Assembly: GCA_040882845.1 (NCBI GenBank)
Contig: JBBEAM010000009.1
Coordinates: 372,001 to 436,000 of the forward strand
Direction of reading: 5' to 3'
Source of the DNA: JBBEAM01 sp040882845
Lineage (GTDB): Bacteria; Pseudomonadota; Alphaproteobacteria; Kiloniellales; DSM-21159
Length of the DNA stretch: 64,000 nucleotides
Each line of letters begins with the position of its first letter. Position 1 is the first letter of the stretch. The notes under the pieces are model-generated. The model had not been told where the DNA came from and did no database searches. It saw only the letters and a program-made list of their open reading frames with translations. The position numbers and the translations under genes were made by a program. Of the stretch, positions 47,368 to 57,711 are shown in pieces.

Positions 47368-47444
47368 AGTTGCGACTCTTTGGCGCTCCGCTACGGGATA
47401 AATCCGCGCTGCGGAGCGAAGTGAACGGCTGGGGACCAAATCAT

Positions 47445-48899
47445 TTGACGGACGAACGCCATACATCCGTTCGACGCCGGAGCTGTCTCGGGTTCCGCCT
47501 CGCAACGACCGCCTCGACCCTCGCGCTCTGTGTCGGCCTGGCGGCGGGAGAGGCTAGCGCGCAGACCGTGATCGTCGGCGGCAGCGACGATTCCGTGACG
47601 GTCAATACTTCGGTGCTGGATCAGCTCGGACCAGGCGGCACGCCGGCCTACGACGGACAGGCCGGTGGTGCCTATTACGGCGACCCGGCCTATGGCAACT
47701 TCCCGCCGCAGCAGATGCCGCGCAGCTTCTCGAACCTCGGCAATCTGACCCCGCCGCAAAGCGCGCCTGCCGCGACGCAGCCGGCCTATACGCCCCCGGC
47801 CCAGCCGACTCAGACGGCCGCGCCGCAGGTGCCGCAACCGAGCCAGCCGCAGGCGCCCCAGCCGAGCTATACGACGGCGCCGCAGCCGCCGCAGGGCACC
47901 TCCGCCTCGACCGCCGGACTGACGCCGAGCCAGCGCCTTCAGCAGAGCACCCAGCCGGCGCAGGCCACGGCGGCCAGCCCCGCCGCAACGCAGGCCTCGG
48001 GGACCGAAGACATGTCCGCCGACCCGGCCGCCACGGTCGACGAGCCGCAGCAGGCCGCGCCGGCGGCCAGCCAAGCCGAGACCGCGGTGGCCTCCGCCGC
48101 CCAGGCCGAAGCGCCCGCCGCGCCTGCCTCGGCCGTGCCGGAATCCGAACCGGAGCCTGAGCCGGAACCCGAAAAGACCATGGTCGAGCCCGAGGACGCT
48201 GCGCCCAGCACCGCTGCGGCGAGTGCGGAGGGAAGCTCCGACCCAGCAGCGGTGCCGGCAAGCGAAACCGCCGATGCCGCCGCAGTCGATACGCCGGAGC
48301 CGCCGGCCGCGCCGGAGCCGCCGGCTGCGCCCGCCTCGGCGACCCCCGCCGAAGCGCCGCCGCAAAGCGAAGCAGAGACCGTAACGGCCGACGCCACCGA
48401 GGAGGGCGCCGAGGAGGCCGCAGAGGAGGTCACAGAGGAGGCCGCAGAGGCCGCCACCGAAGAAGCGCCCGAAGAACAAGACGCCGCCTCCGGCGATGCC
48501 GCCGAGACCGAAGGCGCCGAGACCGAAGGTTCCGGCTCCGAAGATGCCCAGACGGCGGCGCTGACCACCGGACAGAGTCCGATGCAGGGCGGCGTCCTGC
48601 GCGTGGTCTTCGACTCCACCGAATCGGACCTGCCCGAGGATGCCAAGCCGCCGCTCAAGGAATTGGCGCAGAAGCTGCTGCAGGAGGAGGACACCCGCGT
48701 CCAGCTGCTCGCCTATGCCTCCGGCGACAGCAGCGAGTCCAGCCGCGCCCGGCGCCTGTCGCTCTCGCGCGCCCTGGCGGTGCGCAGCTACCTGATCGAT
48801 CAGGGTATCCGCTCGACCCGCATGGACGTGCGGGCGCTCGGCAACAATATCCCCGACGGGCCGGCCGACAGGGTCGATATCCAGGCGGCGGCAAGATAA
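47445..48899 (+). CDS. Pro/Ala/Glu-rich OmpA-family envelope protein
   Basis: Protein of about 484 residues. The N-terminus has a Sec-type signal (RRRSCLGFRLATTASTLALC ... GEASAQ). A very long low-complexity region follows, first Pro/Gln/Tyr-rich and then Ala/Glu/Pro-rich. The last ~90 residues form an OmpA-type peptidoglycan-binding domain (RVVFDSTESDLPEDAKPPL, LLAYASGDSSESSRARRLSL, VRSYLIDQGI). The TTG start at 47445 is my choice; GTG 47421 is the alternative. It directly precedes the MotA/MotB-like pair and may work with it. Confidence 0.75.
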   Translation: MTDERHTSVRRRSCLGFRLATTASTLALCVGLAAGEASAQTVIVGGSDDSVTVNTSVLDQLGPGGTPAYDGQAGGAYYGDPAYGNFPPQQMPRSFSNLGNLTPPQSAPAATQPAYTPPAQPTQTAAPQVPQPSQPQAPQPSYTTAPQPPQGTSASTAGLTPSQRLQQSTQPAQATAASPAATQASGTEDMSADPAATVDEPQQAAPAASQAETAVASAAQAEAPAAPASAVPESEPEPEPEPEKTMVEPEDAAPSTAAASAEGSSDPAAVPASETADAAAVDTPEPPAAPEPPAAPASATPAEAPPQSEAETVTADATEEGAEEAAEEVTEEAAEAATEEAPEEQDAASGDAAETEGAETEGSGSEDAQTAALTTGQSPMQGGVLRVVFDSTESDLPEDAKPPLKELAQKLLQEEDTRVQLLAYASGDSSESSRARRLSLSRALAVRSYLIDQGIRSTRMDVRALGNNIPDGPADRVDIQAAAR

Positions 48900-49039
48900 C
48901 CCCGCATGCCCCTCACCGGCCCGGATCGCCGGGCGAGGCCACAGTTTCGCCGCAGAATGCTCCTAGCGTGCCCAGCCATGAAGCCTAGCGATCCGCCGAT
49001 CTTCCCTCACGCGACGGCTAGGCGCCGGAGCCGCGCCTC

Positions 49040-50194
49040 ATGACGCGGCCCTATGTCTATCTGATTCGGATGGGGATCTTCCTCGGCCTGGTGGCGATCG
49101 CCGCCGCGCTGCTGTTCCCGCGGCTGCAGGAAGCCTTTTTCGCCAACACCGTGCTCAACGGCATGATCATCGGCGTGCTGCTCTTCGGCATCGTCTATAT
49201 CTTCCGCCAGGTCGTGGTGCTGCGCGCCGAGGTCAACTACCTCGACCACCTCCGCGCCGAAAGCGAAGGCGGCATCATGTACCCGGAGGAGGACGGCCAC
49301 CGCCCGCCGCCGCGTCTGCTCCGCCCGATGGCGACCATGCTGCGCGAGAAGAAGGGGCGGATGTCGCTGTCCACCCTGTCGATGCGCACCCTGCTCGACG
49401 GCATCCAAATCCGCATCGCCGAGAGTCACGACATCTCGCGCTACCTGATCGGCCTGCTGATCTTCCTCGGCCTGCTCGGCACCTTCTGGGGCCTGCTGGA
49501 AACGGTCAACGCGGTCGGCGGCACGATCTCCAGCCTGGAGGGCGGCAGCGGCGACGCCGTGACCCTCTTCGAGCAGCTGCGCGACGGTCTCTCGGAGCCG
49601 CTCTCGGGCATGGGCACGGCTTTCAGCTCCTCGCTGTTCGGCCTCGCCGGCTCGCTGGTGCTCGGGTTTCTCGAATTGCAGGCGGGGCAGGCCCACAACC
49701 GTTTCGTCAACGAGCTCGAGGAATGGCTTTCCGGCATTACCCGTCTGTCGGGCTCCGGGAGCGGAGTCAGCGAGGGCGAGGGCGGCGTGCCGGCCTATAT
49801 CTCGGCGCTGCTGGAGCAGACCGCCGACAGCCTCGACAACCTGCAGCGCACCATCGCCAGCGGCGAGAGCGAGCGTCTGAGCATCAATCGCAACCTGACG
49901 GCGATGCTGGAGCGGCTCAACACCTTCACCGATCAGATGCGCACCGAGCAGGAGCTGATGACGCATCTCGCCGAGGGCCAGAACCAGTTGCAGCAGGTGA
50001 TGCGCCGCATGGCCGAATCCAGCGGCAGCGGCATGGACGCCGCGACCCGCGATCATATCCGCGGCATCCACACCACGCTGAGCCATCTCTCCGAGGACAC
50101 GGCTTCGGGCCGCCGCGAGGTGATCGAGCAGCTGCGAAACGAAATCCGCATCCTGACCCGGACCATCGCCGCGCTGGCCGAGGAAACCGAGTAA
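49040..50194 (+). CDS. MotA/TolQ/ExbB-like proton-channel protein with C-terminal tail
   Basis: Protein of 384 residues with four transmembrane helices (about 8-26, 39-58, 134-156, 192-212). The channel signatures are IFLGLLGTFWGLLETV and SGMGTAFSSSLFGLAGSLVLG. The cytoplasmic loop between helices 2 and 3 is about 75 residues. The C-terminal ~170 residues form a helical tail (SINRNLTAMLERLNTFTDQM). It is neither TolQ (encoded at 32.2 kb) nor flagellar MotA. It pairs with the next gene 29 bases away. Function unknown; an ion-driven envelope motor is the best reading. Confidence 0.85.
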   Translation: MTRPYVYLIRMGIFLGLVAIAAALLFPRLQEAFFANTVLNGMIIGVLLFGIVYIFRQVVVLRAEVNYLDHLRAESEGGIMYPEEDGHRPPPRLLRPMATMLREKKGRMSLSTLSMRTLLDGIQIRIAESHDISRYLIGLLIFLGLLGTFWGLLETVNAVGGTISSLEGGSGDAVTLFEQLRDGLSEPLSGMGTAFSSSLFGLAGSLVLGFLELQAGQAHNRFVNELEEWLSGITRLSGSGSGVSEGEGGVPAYISALLEQTADSLDNLQRTIASGESERLSINRNLTAMLERLNTFTDQMRTEQELMTHLAEGQNQLQQVMRRMAESSGSGMDAATRDHIRGIHTTLSHLSEDTASGRREVIEQLRNEIRILTRTIAALAEETE

Positions 50195-50223
50195 TCGCCG
50201 GGAAAGGGCGGACGCCACCCTAG

Positions 50224-51631
50224 ATGTACTCGCTCAACCGCACCGGCCGCACCCGCACCACGGATATCTGGCCCGGCTTCGTCGACGGCCTGGCGTCGCT
50301 GTTGCTGGTCGTGATCTTCGTGCTGATGGTCTTCATGGTCGCGCAGTTCTTCCTCTCGGTGGCGCTGACCGGCCGCGACGAGCAGCTGACCCGCCTCAAC
50401 CAGCAGATCGAGCAGCTTTCCAACCTCCTGGCGCTGGAGCGATCGGCCAACCAGGAACTGCGCAGCAACGTCAATGAGCTGTCTTCCCAGCTGCAGGCCT
50501 CGCTCAACCAGCAGGACGACCTCAGCAGTCAGCTCGCCGCCCTGACCACCGAGCGCGACGTGCTCGAAGGCTCCCTGACCGGGGTCAGCCAGGAGCTGGA
50601 GAACGCCTACAAGACGATCGAGGCGGACAAGGCCAAGATCGAGGCGCAGCTCCAGGAGCTGGCGATCCTGAAAAGCCTGCGCGACGACCTGAGGAAGGAA
50701 CTGGAGCAGACCCAGGACTTCGTGGTCGATCAGCAGCGCCAGACTGAATCCGCCCTGGCCCGGGTCGAGGAAGCCGAGGCCGCTCTTAGCGAAGCCAGGG
50801 ACGCACGCCGCCTCGCCGCCGAGCGTGCCGAGGAGGCCGAACGCGAACTCGGGCGGATCGAGGACCTGCGGCTGCTGTCGGAGCAGCGCGCCGAGCAGGC
50901 GGAACAGGAGCGCGACCAGGCGCTGAGCCGGGCCGAGCAGGCCGAACGCAGCGCCGCGGCGGCGGAGAGCGAACGCCAGGCGACCCAGGACGCCTTGATC
51001 AAGCAGGAGAACCTGACCGAGGAGGCGCAGCTCCGAATCGACCTGCTCAACCGGCAGATCCTCGCCCTGCGCGAGCAGCTGGCGCAGATCAGCGCCGCGC
51101 TCGAGGCCTCCGAAGAAAAGAACCGCGAGCAGGAGGTGAAGATCGCCGATCTCGGCAAGCGGCTGAACGTCGCCCTGGCGACCCGGGTGCAGGAGCTGGC
51201 GCGCTACCGCTCGGAGTTCTTCGGGCGGCTGCGCGAGGTGCTGGGCGACAACCCCAACATCCGCATCGTCGGCGACCGCTTCGTCTTCCAGTCGGAGCTG
51301 TTCTTCGCCCAGGGCGAGGCCGAGCTCGGCGCCGACGGCAAGGAGCAGTTGCGCCAGCTCGCCGAGACCTTGAAGGAGATCGGCGCCGAGATTCCCGACG
51401 ACATCGACTGGCTGCTAAGGGTCGACGGCCACACCGACAAGGTGCCGATCTCGAACGCGCAGTACCCGTCGAACTGGGAGCTGTCGACGGCCCGCGCGGT
51501 CTCGGTGGTGAAGTTCCTCAACCAGCAGGGCATCCCGGCCGAACGGCTGGCGGCGGCCGGCTTCGGCGAGTTCCAGCCGCTCGATAGCGGCGAGACGCCC
51601 GAGACCTATCGGCGCAACCGCCGGATCGAGA

Positions 51632-51651
<20 letters not shown>
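50224..51651 (+). CDS. MotB/OmpA-like stator protein with long coiled coil
   Basis: Protein of 475 residues with one transmembrane helix (about 23-48) preceded by WPGFVDGLASLLLVV; Asp21 sits where MotB and ExbD place the proton-binding Asp. A long coiled coil (about 50-335) follows, with heptads rich in Glu/Arg/Leu. The C-terminal OmpA domain (about 345-475) has FVFQSELFFAQGEAEL, LLRVDGHTDKVPI and YRRNRRIEIKF. The coiled coil is far longer than in MotB. Its last 20 bases overlap the convergent ABC transporter gene. Confidence 0.88.
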
Positions 51652-53503
<1,852 letters not shown>

Positions 53504-53688
53504 GGAAATCCTTCGCGGAAAGCCTCTATCACATAGAGCCGAAGCGCCCTGCAAGCAAAGCCATTCGCCGCTTTGCGCGGATTCGCCGCGCCGCAGAACG
53601 CGAGGTAATCTGCGGTCTTGCCTTCGCGGCGGCGGTCGGCTATACCCCCGGCCTCGAATAGCGAACGAGCCGCCCCAAGGAGCTGGCA

Positions 53689-53916
53689 ATGAAGAAAGAC
53701 ATCCACCCGGAGTATCACGAGATCAACGTGACGATGACCGACGGCAGCACCTTCAAGACGCGCTCGACCTGGGGCGCCGAAGGCGACAGCATGCGTCTCG
53801 ACATCGATCCCAAGACCCACCCGGCCTGGACCGGCGTGCACCGCGTGGTCGATTCCGGCGGTCAGGTTGCCAAGTTCAACAAGCGCTTCCAGGGCTTCGG
53901 CCTGAAGAGCGAGTAA
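53689..53916 (+). CDS. rpmE: 50S ribosomal protein L31
   Basis: Protein of 75 residues: MKKDIHPEYHEINVTMTDGS, then HPAWTG and the C-terminal VAKFNKRFQGFGL. The four zinc-binding Cys of L31 type A are absent, so this is a Cys-free form common in alphaproteobacteria. AAGGAG lies 8 bases upstream of the ATG. A strong terminator follows. Confidence 0.95.
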   Translation: MKKDIHPEYHEINVTMTDGSTFKTRSTWGAEGDSMRLDIDPKTHPAWTGVHRVVDSGGQVAKFNKRFQGFGLKSE

Positions 53917-53947
53917 GCGGCCGGCCCCTCAGGGGCGAAGCAATCCG

Positions 53948-53979
53948 AAAGGCGCCCCCGGCAAGCGGGCGCCTTTTTT
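53948..53979 (+). terminator. Rho-independent terminator after rpmE
   Basis: AAAGGCGCCC (53948-53957) pairs with GGGCGCCTTT (53967-53976), with a 9-base loop and a T-run through 53979. It is 31 bases past the rpmE stop. Confidence 0.9.
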
Positions 53980-54032
53980 GATTCTCTCTCCATATCACAG
54001 CCAATTCAGTCGCTTAGGGCTGGCTTCGAGGT

Positions 54033-54061
54033 CTTGAAAGGCCTCTGGCGCCACCCTATCT
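54033..54061 (+). promoter_or_regulatory. RpoH (sigma-32) promoter of hsp20
   Basis: CTTG (54033-54036), 18 bases, then CCTATCT (54055-54061) matches the alphaproteobacterial RpoH consensus CTTG-N17/18-CYTATVT at every specified position. The predicted transcript start near 54068 gives a 5' UTR of about 120 bases. rpoH itself lies at 7.6 kb. Confidence 0.8.
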
Positions 54062-54068
54062 TTTTTCT

Positions 54069-54188
54069 TGCCGGTGGGAACGCCGAACCAGGGTTCCCGG
54101 CAAGACCGGCGTCATACGGCAGGGACCCGACCGCGACGGTGGGTTCCGTGAGCCGAGTACAACCCGTATCGCTTTGAGGAGGATATGG
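54069..54188 (+). promoter_or_regulatory. ROSE-like RNA thermometer in the hsp20 5' UTR
   Basis: The UTR folds into successive hairpins: CTTGCCGG...GGGAAC against GTTCCCGGCAAG-type pairing (54067-54105), then one around GGGACCC/GGGTTCC (54121-54150). The last has TCGCT (54169-54173) a few bases before the ribosome site GAGGAGGAT. TCGCT matches the ROSE hallmark UYGCU that masks the Shine-Dalgarno sequence at low temperature, including a possible G-G mismatch. Size and gene context also fit ROSE. No folding was computed. Confidence 0.6.
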
Positions 54189-54671
54189 ATGATGCGTACC
54201 GACTATTCCCCCCTGCTTCGTGCCACCATCGGTTTCGACCGCATGATGGACCTCCTGGATACCGCTGCCCGCAGCGACGTTCCGACCTATCCGCCCTACA
54301 ACATCGAGAAGACAGGCGATGAGGACTATCGCATCTCGATGGCCGTGGCCGGATTTGCCGAGGACGAGCTCGAGGTCACCGTGCAGGAGAACTCCCTGCT
54401 GATCGAGGGCCGCAAGGAAAAGACCGCGGAGGAGAGCCCCTCGCAAAACGGCGAAAGCGCCTTTCTGCACCGTGGCATCGCCACCCGGTCCTTCCAGCGC
54501 CGCTTCCAGCTCGCCGACCACATCAAGGTGACCGGCGCCAAGCTGGAGAACGGTCTGCTGCACATCGATCTGGCCCGGGAGATTCCCGAAGCCAAGAAGC
54601 CGCGGAGCATCGCCATCGAGGCCAAGACCTCGGGCAAGGCTTCCCGCGTGATCGAAAACCGGGCCGCCTAG
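54189..54671 (+). CDS. Hsp20-family small heat-shock protein
   Basis: ATP-independent holdase chaperone of 160 residues. The N-terminus, MMRTDYSPLLRATIGFDRMM, resembles IbpA. The alpha-crystallin domain (about 35-130) includes YRISMAVAGFAEDELEVTVQ, LLIEGRKE and ATRSFQRRFQLADHI, followed by NGLLHIDLAREIPE. The ATG at 54189 is chosen for its spacing of 7 from GAGGAGG; an out-of-frame ATG lies at 54185. It is a single-gene unit with its own RpoH-type promoter and terminator. Confidence 0.93.
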   Translation: MMRTDYSPLLRATIGFDRMMDLLDTAARSDVPTYPPYNIEKTGDEDYRISMAVAGFAEDELEVTVQENSLLIEGRKEKTAEESPSQNGESAFLHRGIATRSFQRRFQLADHIKVTGAKLENGLLHIDLAREIPEAKKPRSIAIEAKTSGKASRVIENRAA

Positions 54672-54690
54672 GCGGACCCTTCGACTCAGG

Positions 54691-54722
54691 AAACGGCCGG
54701 ATCGCAGGATCCGGCCGTTTTT
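54691..54722 (+). terminator. Strong terminator after hsp20 (bidirectional)
   Basis: AAACGGCCGGATC (54691-54703) pairs perfectly with GATCCGGCCGTTT (54708-54720), a 13-bp stem with a 4-base loop and a T-run. It lies between hsp20 and the convergent thioesterase gene, and its flanking A/T symmetry suits both strands. Confidence 0.92.
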
Positions 54723-54729
54723 GTTGGAG

Positions 54730-55167
54730 TTATCCGGCCTCGATCCGCTCCAGAGCGGCGCGGATCGCCGCCGGGATCTCGACCGGCTTCATGGTCTTGC
54801 GGTCGACGAAGACATGGACGAAGTGGCCGGTTGCCGCCGGTGCCTCCCGCCCCGCCTTGAACAGCCCGATCTCATAGCGGACGCTGCGCCCGCCCAGGCG
54901 AGCGACTCGCAATCCCGCCTCGACGACCTCAGGGAAGGCGAGGGAGGCGTGGAAGTTGCAGTGGGTTTCCGGGGTGATGCCGACGATCTCGCCGCCGTGG
55001 ATATCGAGCCCGCCCTCGCGAATCAGGAAGGCGTTAATCACCGTGTCGAAGTAGCTGTAATAGACCACGTTGTTGACGTGGCCGTAGATGTCGTTGTCCA
55101 TCCAGCGGGTCGGGATCGCCAGGAAATGCGGGTAGTCGGCGCGGCTGCCAAGGTCCGTGTCGCTCAT
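54730..55167 (-). CDS. Hot-dog-fold acyl-CoA thioesterase (4HBT family)
   Basis: Protein of 145 residues with the 4HBT active-site segment IPTRWMDNDIYGHVNNVVYYSYFD, where the Asp of WMDND is the likely catalytic residue. The rest (RLGGRSVRYEIGLFKAG and HVFVDRKTMKPVEIP) fits the fold. It is distinct from ybgC at 33 kb. It starts 12 bases past the stop of the alpha/beta hydrolase gene and is probably co-transcribed with it. Acyl substrate unknown. Confidence 0.88.
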   Translation of the reverse strand: MSDTDLGSRADYPHFLAIPTRWMDNDIYGHVNNVVYYSYFDTVINAFLIREGGLDIHGGEIVGITPETHCNFHASLAFPEVVEAGLRVARLGGRSVRYEIGLFKAGREAPAATGHFVHVFVDRKTMKPVEIPAAIRAALERIEAG

Positions 55168-55179
55168 CGTTATCCGGTC

Positions 55180-55977
55180 TCAGAGAAGGGTTATCAGGGC
55201 ATCGAGGGTCGCGTCCGGACGCTCGGTCATCATCATATGGCCGCAGGCGGGAAGAACCTCGACGCGGGTCGAGGCGGCGGCGGAGAAGGTCTCGGCCAGC
55301 TTCCGCCCGGCCTTGGCCGGGGTCATCTTGTCGAGGGCGCCGAGCAGCAGCAGGACCGGGCAGGTCACCTCGGCGGCGCGCCGCGGCGCCGCCTTGTAGG
55401 CATCGCAGGCGGCGAGCCCGGCGTGCAGCACGCCGGGCGCGGCCCGCTCCAGCAGGCGGTTGCCGCCGCCGAGCAGCCAGGTTCCCGGCGCCGGATGGCC
55501 TCCGATGTGCGCGCCGGCGCCATGCGCCCAGGCATTGACCATGTCGATGGCGCCGTGGTCGTTGGCCGCGGCGGCGGCCAGCAGGTCGGGATGCACCGGC
55601 ATGGCCTCCGCGACGCCGAGCAACGCCAGGGCCGTGGTCCGTTCCGGCTGCCGCGCCGCGGCCTCCAGCGCCGTCAGTGCGCCCAGGGAATGTCCAGCCA
55701 GCGCGGCCATCTCAACCCCGGCGGCGTCCAGCGCCGCCCAGACCCAGACCGCCAGATCTTCGACGCTGGCCAGGGGAGGCCCCTCGCTGCCGCCGTGTCC
55801 GGGCAGGTCCAGCGCCAGCACGCCGCATCCATGGTGCGCCAGATAGCGCGCCTGCAGCGCCCAGACCGTGTGATCCATTCCCGCGCCATGCAGGAAGACC
55901 ACCGTGGGCAGGGCGGTATCGAAGCGCCGGCCGCCGCTGCCGGCATGGACGCGCTTGCCCGCGACCTGCAGCTCCAT
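55180..55977 (-). CDS. Alpha/beta-fold hydrolase
   Basis: Protein of 265 residues. The oxyanion region VVFLHGAGMDHTVW (26-39) and the nucleophile elbow AGHSLGALTALEAA, with Ser near 98, are followed by VLLLLGALDKMTP carrying the likely Asp, and CGHMMMTERP with the catalytic His. The family includes esterases and lactonases; the substrate is open. It starts 7 bases past metY, forming a likely metY-hydrolase-thioesterase unit. The link to methionine metabolism is unclear. Confidence 0.9.
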   Translation of the reverse strand: MELQVAGKRVHAGSGGRRFDTALPTVVFLHGAGMDHTVWALQARYLAHHGCGVLALDLPGHGGSEGPPLASVEDLAVWVWAALDAAGVEMAALAGHSLGALTALEAAARQPERTTALALLGVAEAMPVHPDLLAAAAANDHGAIDMVNAWAHGAGAHIGGHPAPGTWLLGGGNRLLERAAPGVLHAGLAACDAYKAAPRRAAEVTCPVLLLLGALDKMTPAKAGRKLAETFSAAASTRVEVLPACGHMMMTERPDATLDALITLL

Positions 55978-55984
55978 GATCGGC

Positions 55985-57280
55985 TCAGACCTTCTGTGCG
56001 GCGCGCAGCGCCTGTTTCAGGTCGGCGATGATGTCGTCGGAATCCTCCAGGCCGACCGATAGCCGGATCATGTCCTCGCCGACGCCGCTGCGCTTCAGCT
56101 CCTCGGGCTCCATCTGGCTGTGGGTGGTGCTCGCCGGGTGAATGATCAGGGTCTTGGCGTCGCCGACATTGGCGAGATGACTGGCCAGGCGGCAGGATTC
56201 GATGAACTTCCGCCCGGCTTCGCGGCCGCCCTTGACCCCGAAGGAAACGATCGAGCCCGCCCCCTTGGGCAGCAGCTTCTCCGCCAGGCCATGGTCGGGA
56301 TGCTCCGGCAGCGCCGGATGCAGCACCCAGGAGACGTTCTCGTCGCTCTGCAGATATGCGCAGACCGCCAGGGTGTTGGACATGTGCCGCTCCATGCGCA
56401 GCGGCAGGGTCTCGATCCCCTGCAGCAGATAGAAAGCGGTCTGTGGCGCCATCACCGCGCCGAAGTCGCGCAGCCCTTCCGAGCGCGCCCGCATGGCCAG
56501 GGCGGAGGGGCCGAACTCCTCGGCGAAGTCGATGCCGTGATAGCCCTCGTAGGGCTCGGTCAGGGTCGGGAAGAGACCGCTTTCCTCCCAGTCGAAGCGC
56601 CCGCCGTCGACCAGCACCCCGCCGATGGCGAGGCCGTGACCGCCGAGCCACTTGGTCGCCGAATGCAGCACGATGTCTGCGCCCATCTCGATGGGCTGCG
56701 CCAGATAGGGCGTCAGGAAGGTGTTGTCGATGGCCAGCGGCAGCTTAGCGCGGTGCGCGACCTCGGCCACCGCCGGCAGGTCGAGCACCTCCAAGCCGGG
56801 ATTGCCGACCAGCTCGGCGAAGATCAGCCGCGTCTCCGGGCGGATCGCCGCCGCGAAGGCCTTGGGATCGCGGGGATCGACGAAGCTCGTCTCGATGCCG
56901 AAGCGCGGCAGGGTGTGGGTGAAGAGATTGACCGAGCCGCCGTAGAGGCAGGAGGAAGCGACGATATGCGCGCCCTGCCCCATCAAGGTGGCGATCATCA
57001 GATGCAGGGCGGCGTGGCCCGAGGCCGTGCCGATGGCGGCGACCCCGCGGTCGAGGGCGGCCACCCGCTCCTCCAGCACCGCCACGGTGGGGTTGCCGAT
57101 CCGGCTGTAGATGTAGCCGGGCCGCTCCAGATTGAACAGCGCGGCGGCGTGGTCGGTATCGCGGAAGACGTAGGAGGTGGTCTGGTAGATCGGCACCGCC
57201 CGTGCCCCGGTCACGGGATCGGGCTGCTGCCCGGCATGCAGCGCTAGGGTGTCGAACTTGAGGAACTTGGGATCGGCCAT
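55985..57280 (-). CDS. metY: O-acetylhomoserine sulfhydrylase (MetY type)
   Basis: PLP enzyme of the Cys/Met-metabolism family. It makes homocysteine from O-acetylhomoserine and sulfide, the direct-sulfurylation route to methionine. The 431-residue protein has ASGHAALHLMIATL (87-100), YGGSVNLFTHTLP (113-125), AIDNTFLTPYL (183-193), and the PLP lysine Lys210 in HSATKWLGGHG. The extra length (about 430) and sequence fit MetY rather than MetB or MetC. A structured leader with a terminator lies 74-220 bases upstream, suggesting attenuation. Confidence 0.93.
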   Translation of the reverse strand: MADPKFLKFDTLALHAGQQPDPVTGARAVPIYQTTSYVFRDTDHAAALFNLERPGYIYSRIGNPTVAVLEERVAALDRGVAAIGTASGHAALHLMIATLMGQGAHIVASSCLYGGSVNLFTHTLPRFGIETSFVDPRDPKAFAAAIRPETRLIFAELVGNPGLEVLDLPAVAEVAHRAKLPLAIDNTFLTPYLAQPIEMGADIVLHSATKWLGGHGLAIGGVLVDGGRFDWEESGLFPTLTEPYEGYHGIDFAEEFGPSALAMRARSEGLRDFGAVMAPQTAFYLLQGIETLPLRMERHMSNTLAVCAYLQSDENVSWVLHPALPEHPDHGLAEKLLPKGAGSIVSFGVKGGREAGRKFIESCRLASHLANVGDAKTLIIHPASTTHSQMEPEELKRSGVGEDMIRLSVGLEDSDDIIADLKQALRAAQKV

Positions 57281-57353
57281 GGCCTCTTCCTGATCCGAGG
57301 AATCCGGGCGCAGACTAGCGCAAATGCGCGGGCTTGGCAGGCGGGAAATGCCG

Positions 57354-57500
57354 GAAAAACGCCCGGAAAGCGGGCCTTGAAAAGCGGAAGGCCGCTCGCC
57401 CCTGGTGGGTGCGGCGACCTTCTCGATTTCCCGTAAGCCTCTTGTTCAACTTGCCGTTTCCGACGGAGGCGAGCGTAGCACCGCCTAAGAGGGAATCAAG
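57354..57500 (-). promoter_or_regulatory. Structured attenuator/riboswitch-like leader of metY
   Basis: Read 5' to 3' on the minus strand. GATTCCCTCTT (57497-57487) pairs with AAGA and GGGAAATC (57443-57425). It encloses hairpin AGGCG...CGCCT (57486-57467) and hairpin CCGT...ACGG (57466-57454), a three-way junction. A further hairpin GAAGG/CCTTC (57422-57387) is followed by terminator GCCCG-CTTTC-CGGGC-GTTTTT (57375-57355), 74 bases before metY. An aptamer-like fold plus terminator is the layout of a transcriptional riboswitch. It does not match the SAM-II or SAM-I cores I know. Confidence 0.5.
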
Positions 57501-57544
57501 CGATGAATCTGCTTGACTCTGGTAAAACTGCCACTTGGAAAAGC

Positions 57545-57577
57545 TTCAAAAGAAACCGCCGGGCAGAGGCCCAGCGG
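57545..57577 (-). terminator. Terminator after the 3-hydroxybutyrate dehydrogenase gene
   Basis: CCGCCGGGC (57556-57564) pairs with GCCCAGCGG (57569-57577) with one mismatch and a 4-base loop. On the minus strand it is followed by TTTCTTTTG. It lies about 135 bases past the bdhA stop, so the metY leader must start from its own promoter downstream. Confidence 0.6.
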
Positions 57578-57711
57578 CAAGTCGAACAGGGAGGCAGAGG
57601 GATCGAAATCGACGCAATCGCTAGCCAAGCACAGCGCAGTCGTATTCCCGATTTACGCTAGCCGAACATGGCTAAGAATTGGTTAACGTGCCGTGACAAC
57701 TCCGGGCGCAG

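Noticed and set aside
57281..57500. SAM-II riboswitch before metY
   Set aside because: The conserved SAM-II pseudoknot sequence and its AAAGGG-like 3' end are not present at a suitable distance from the ATG. A structured leader remains, but unclassified.
57334..57516. A 60-codon ORF on the plus strand in the metY leader
   Set aside because: No ribosome site, Arg/Lys-rich shadow composition, and it overlaps the structured leader and terminator of metY on the other strand.
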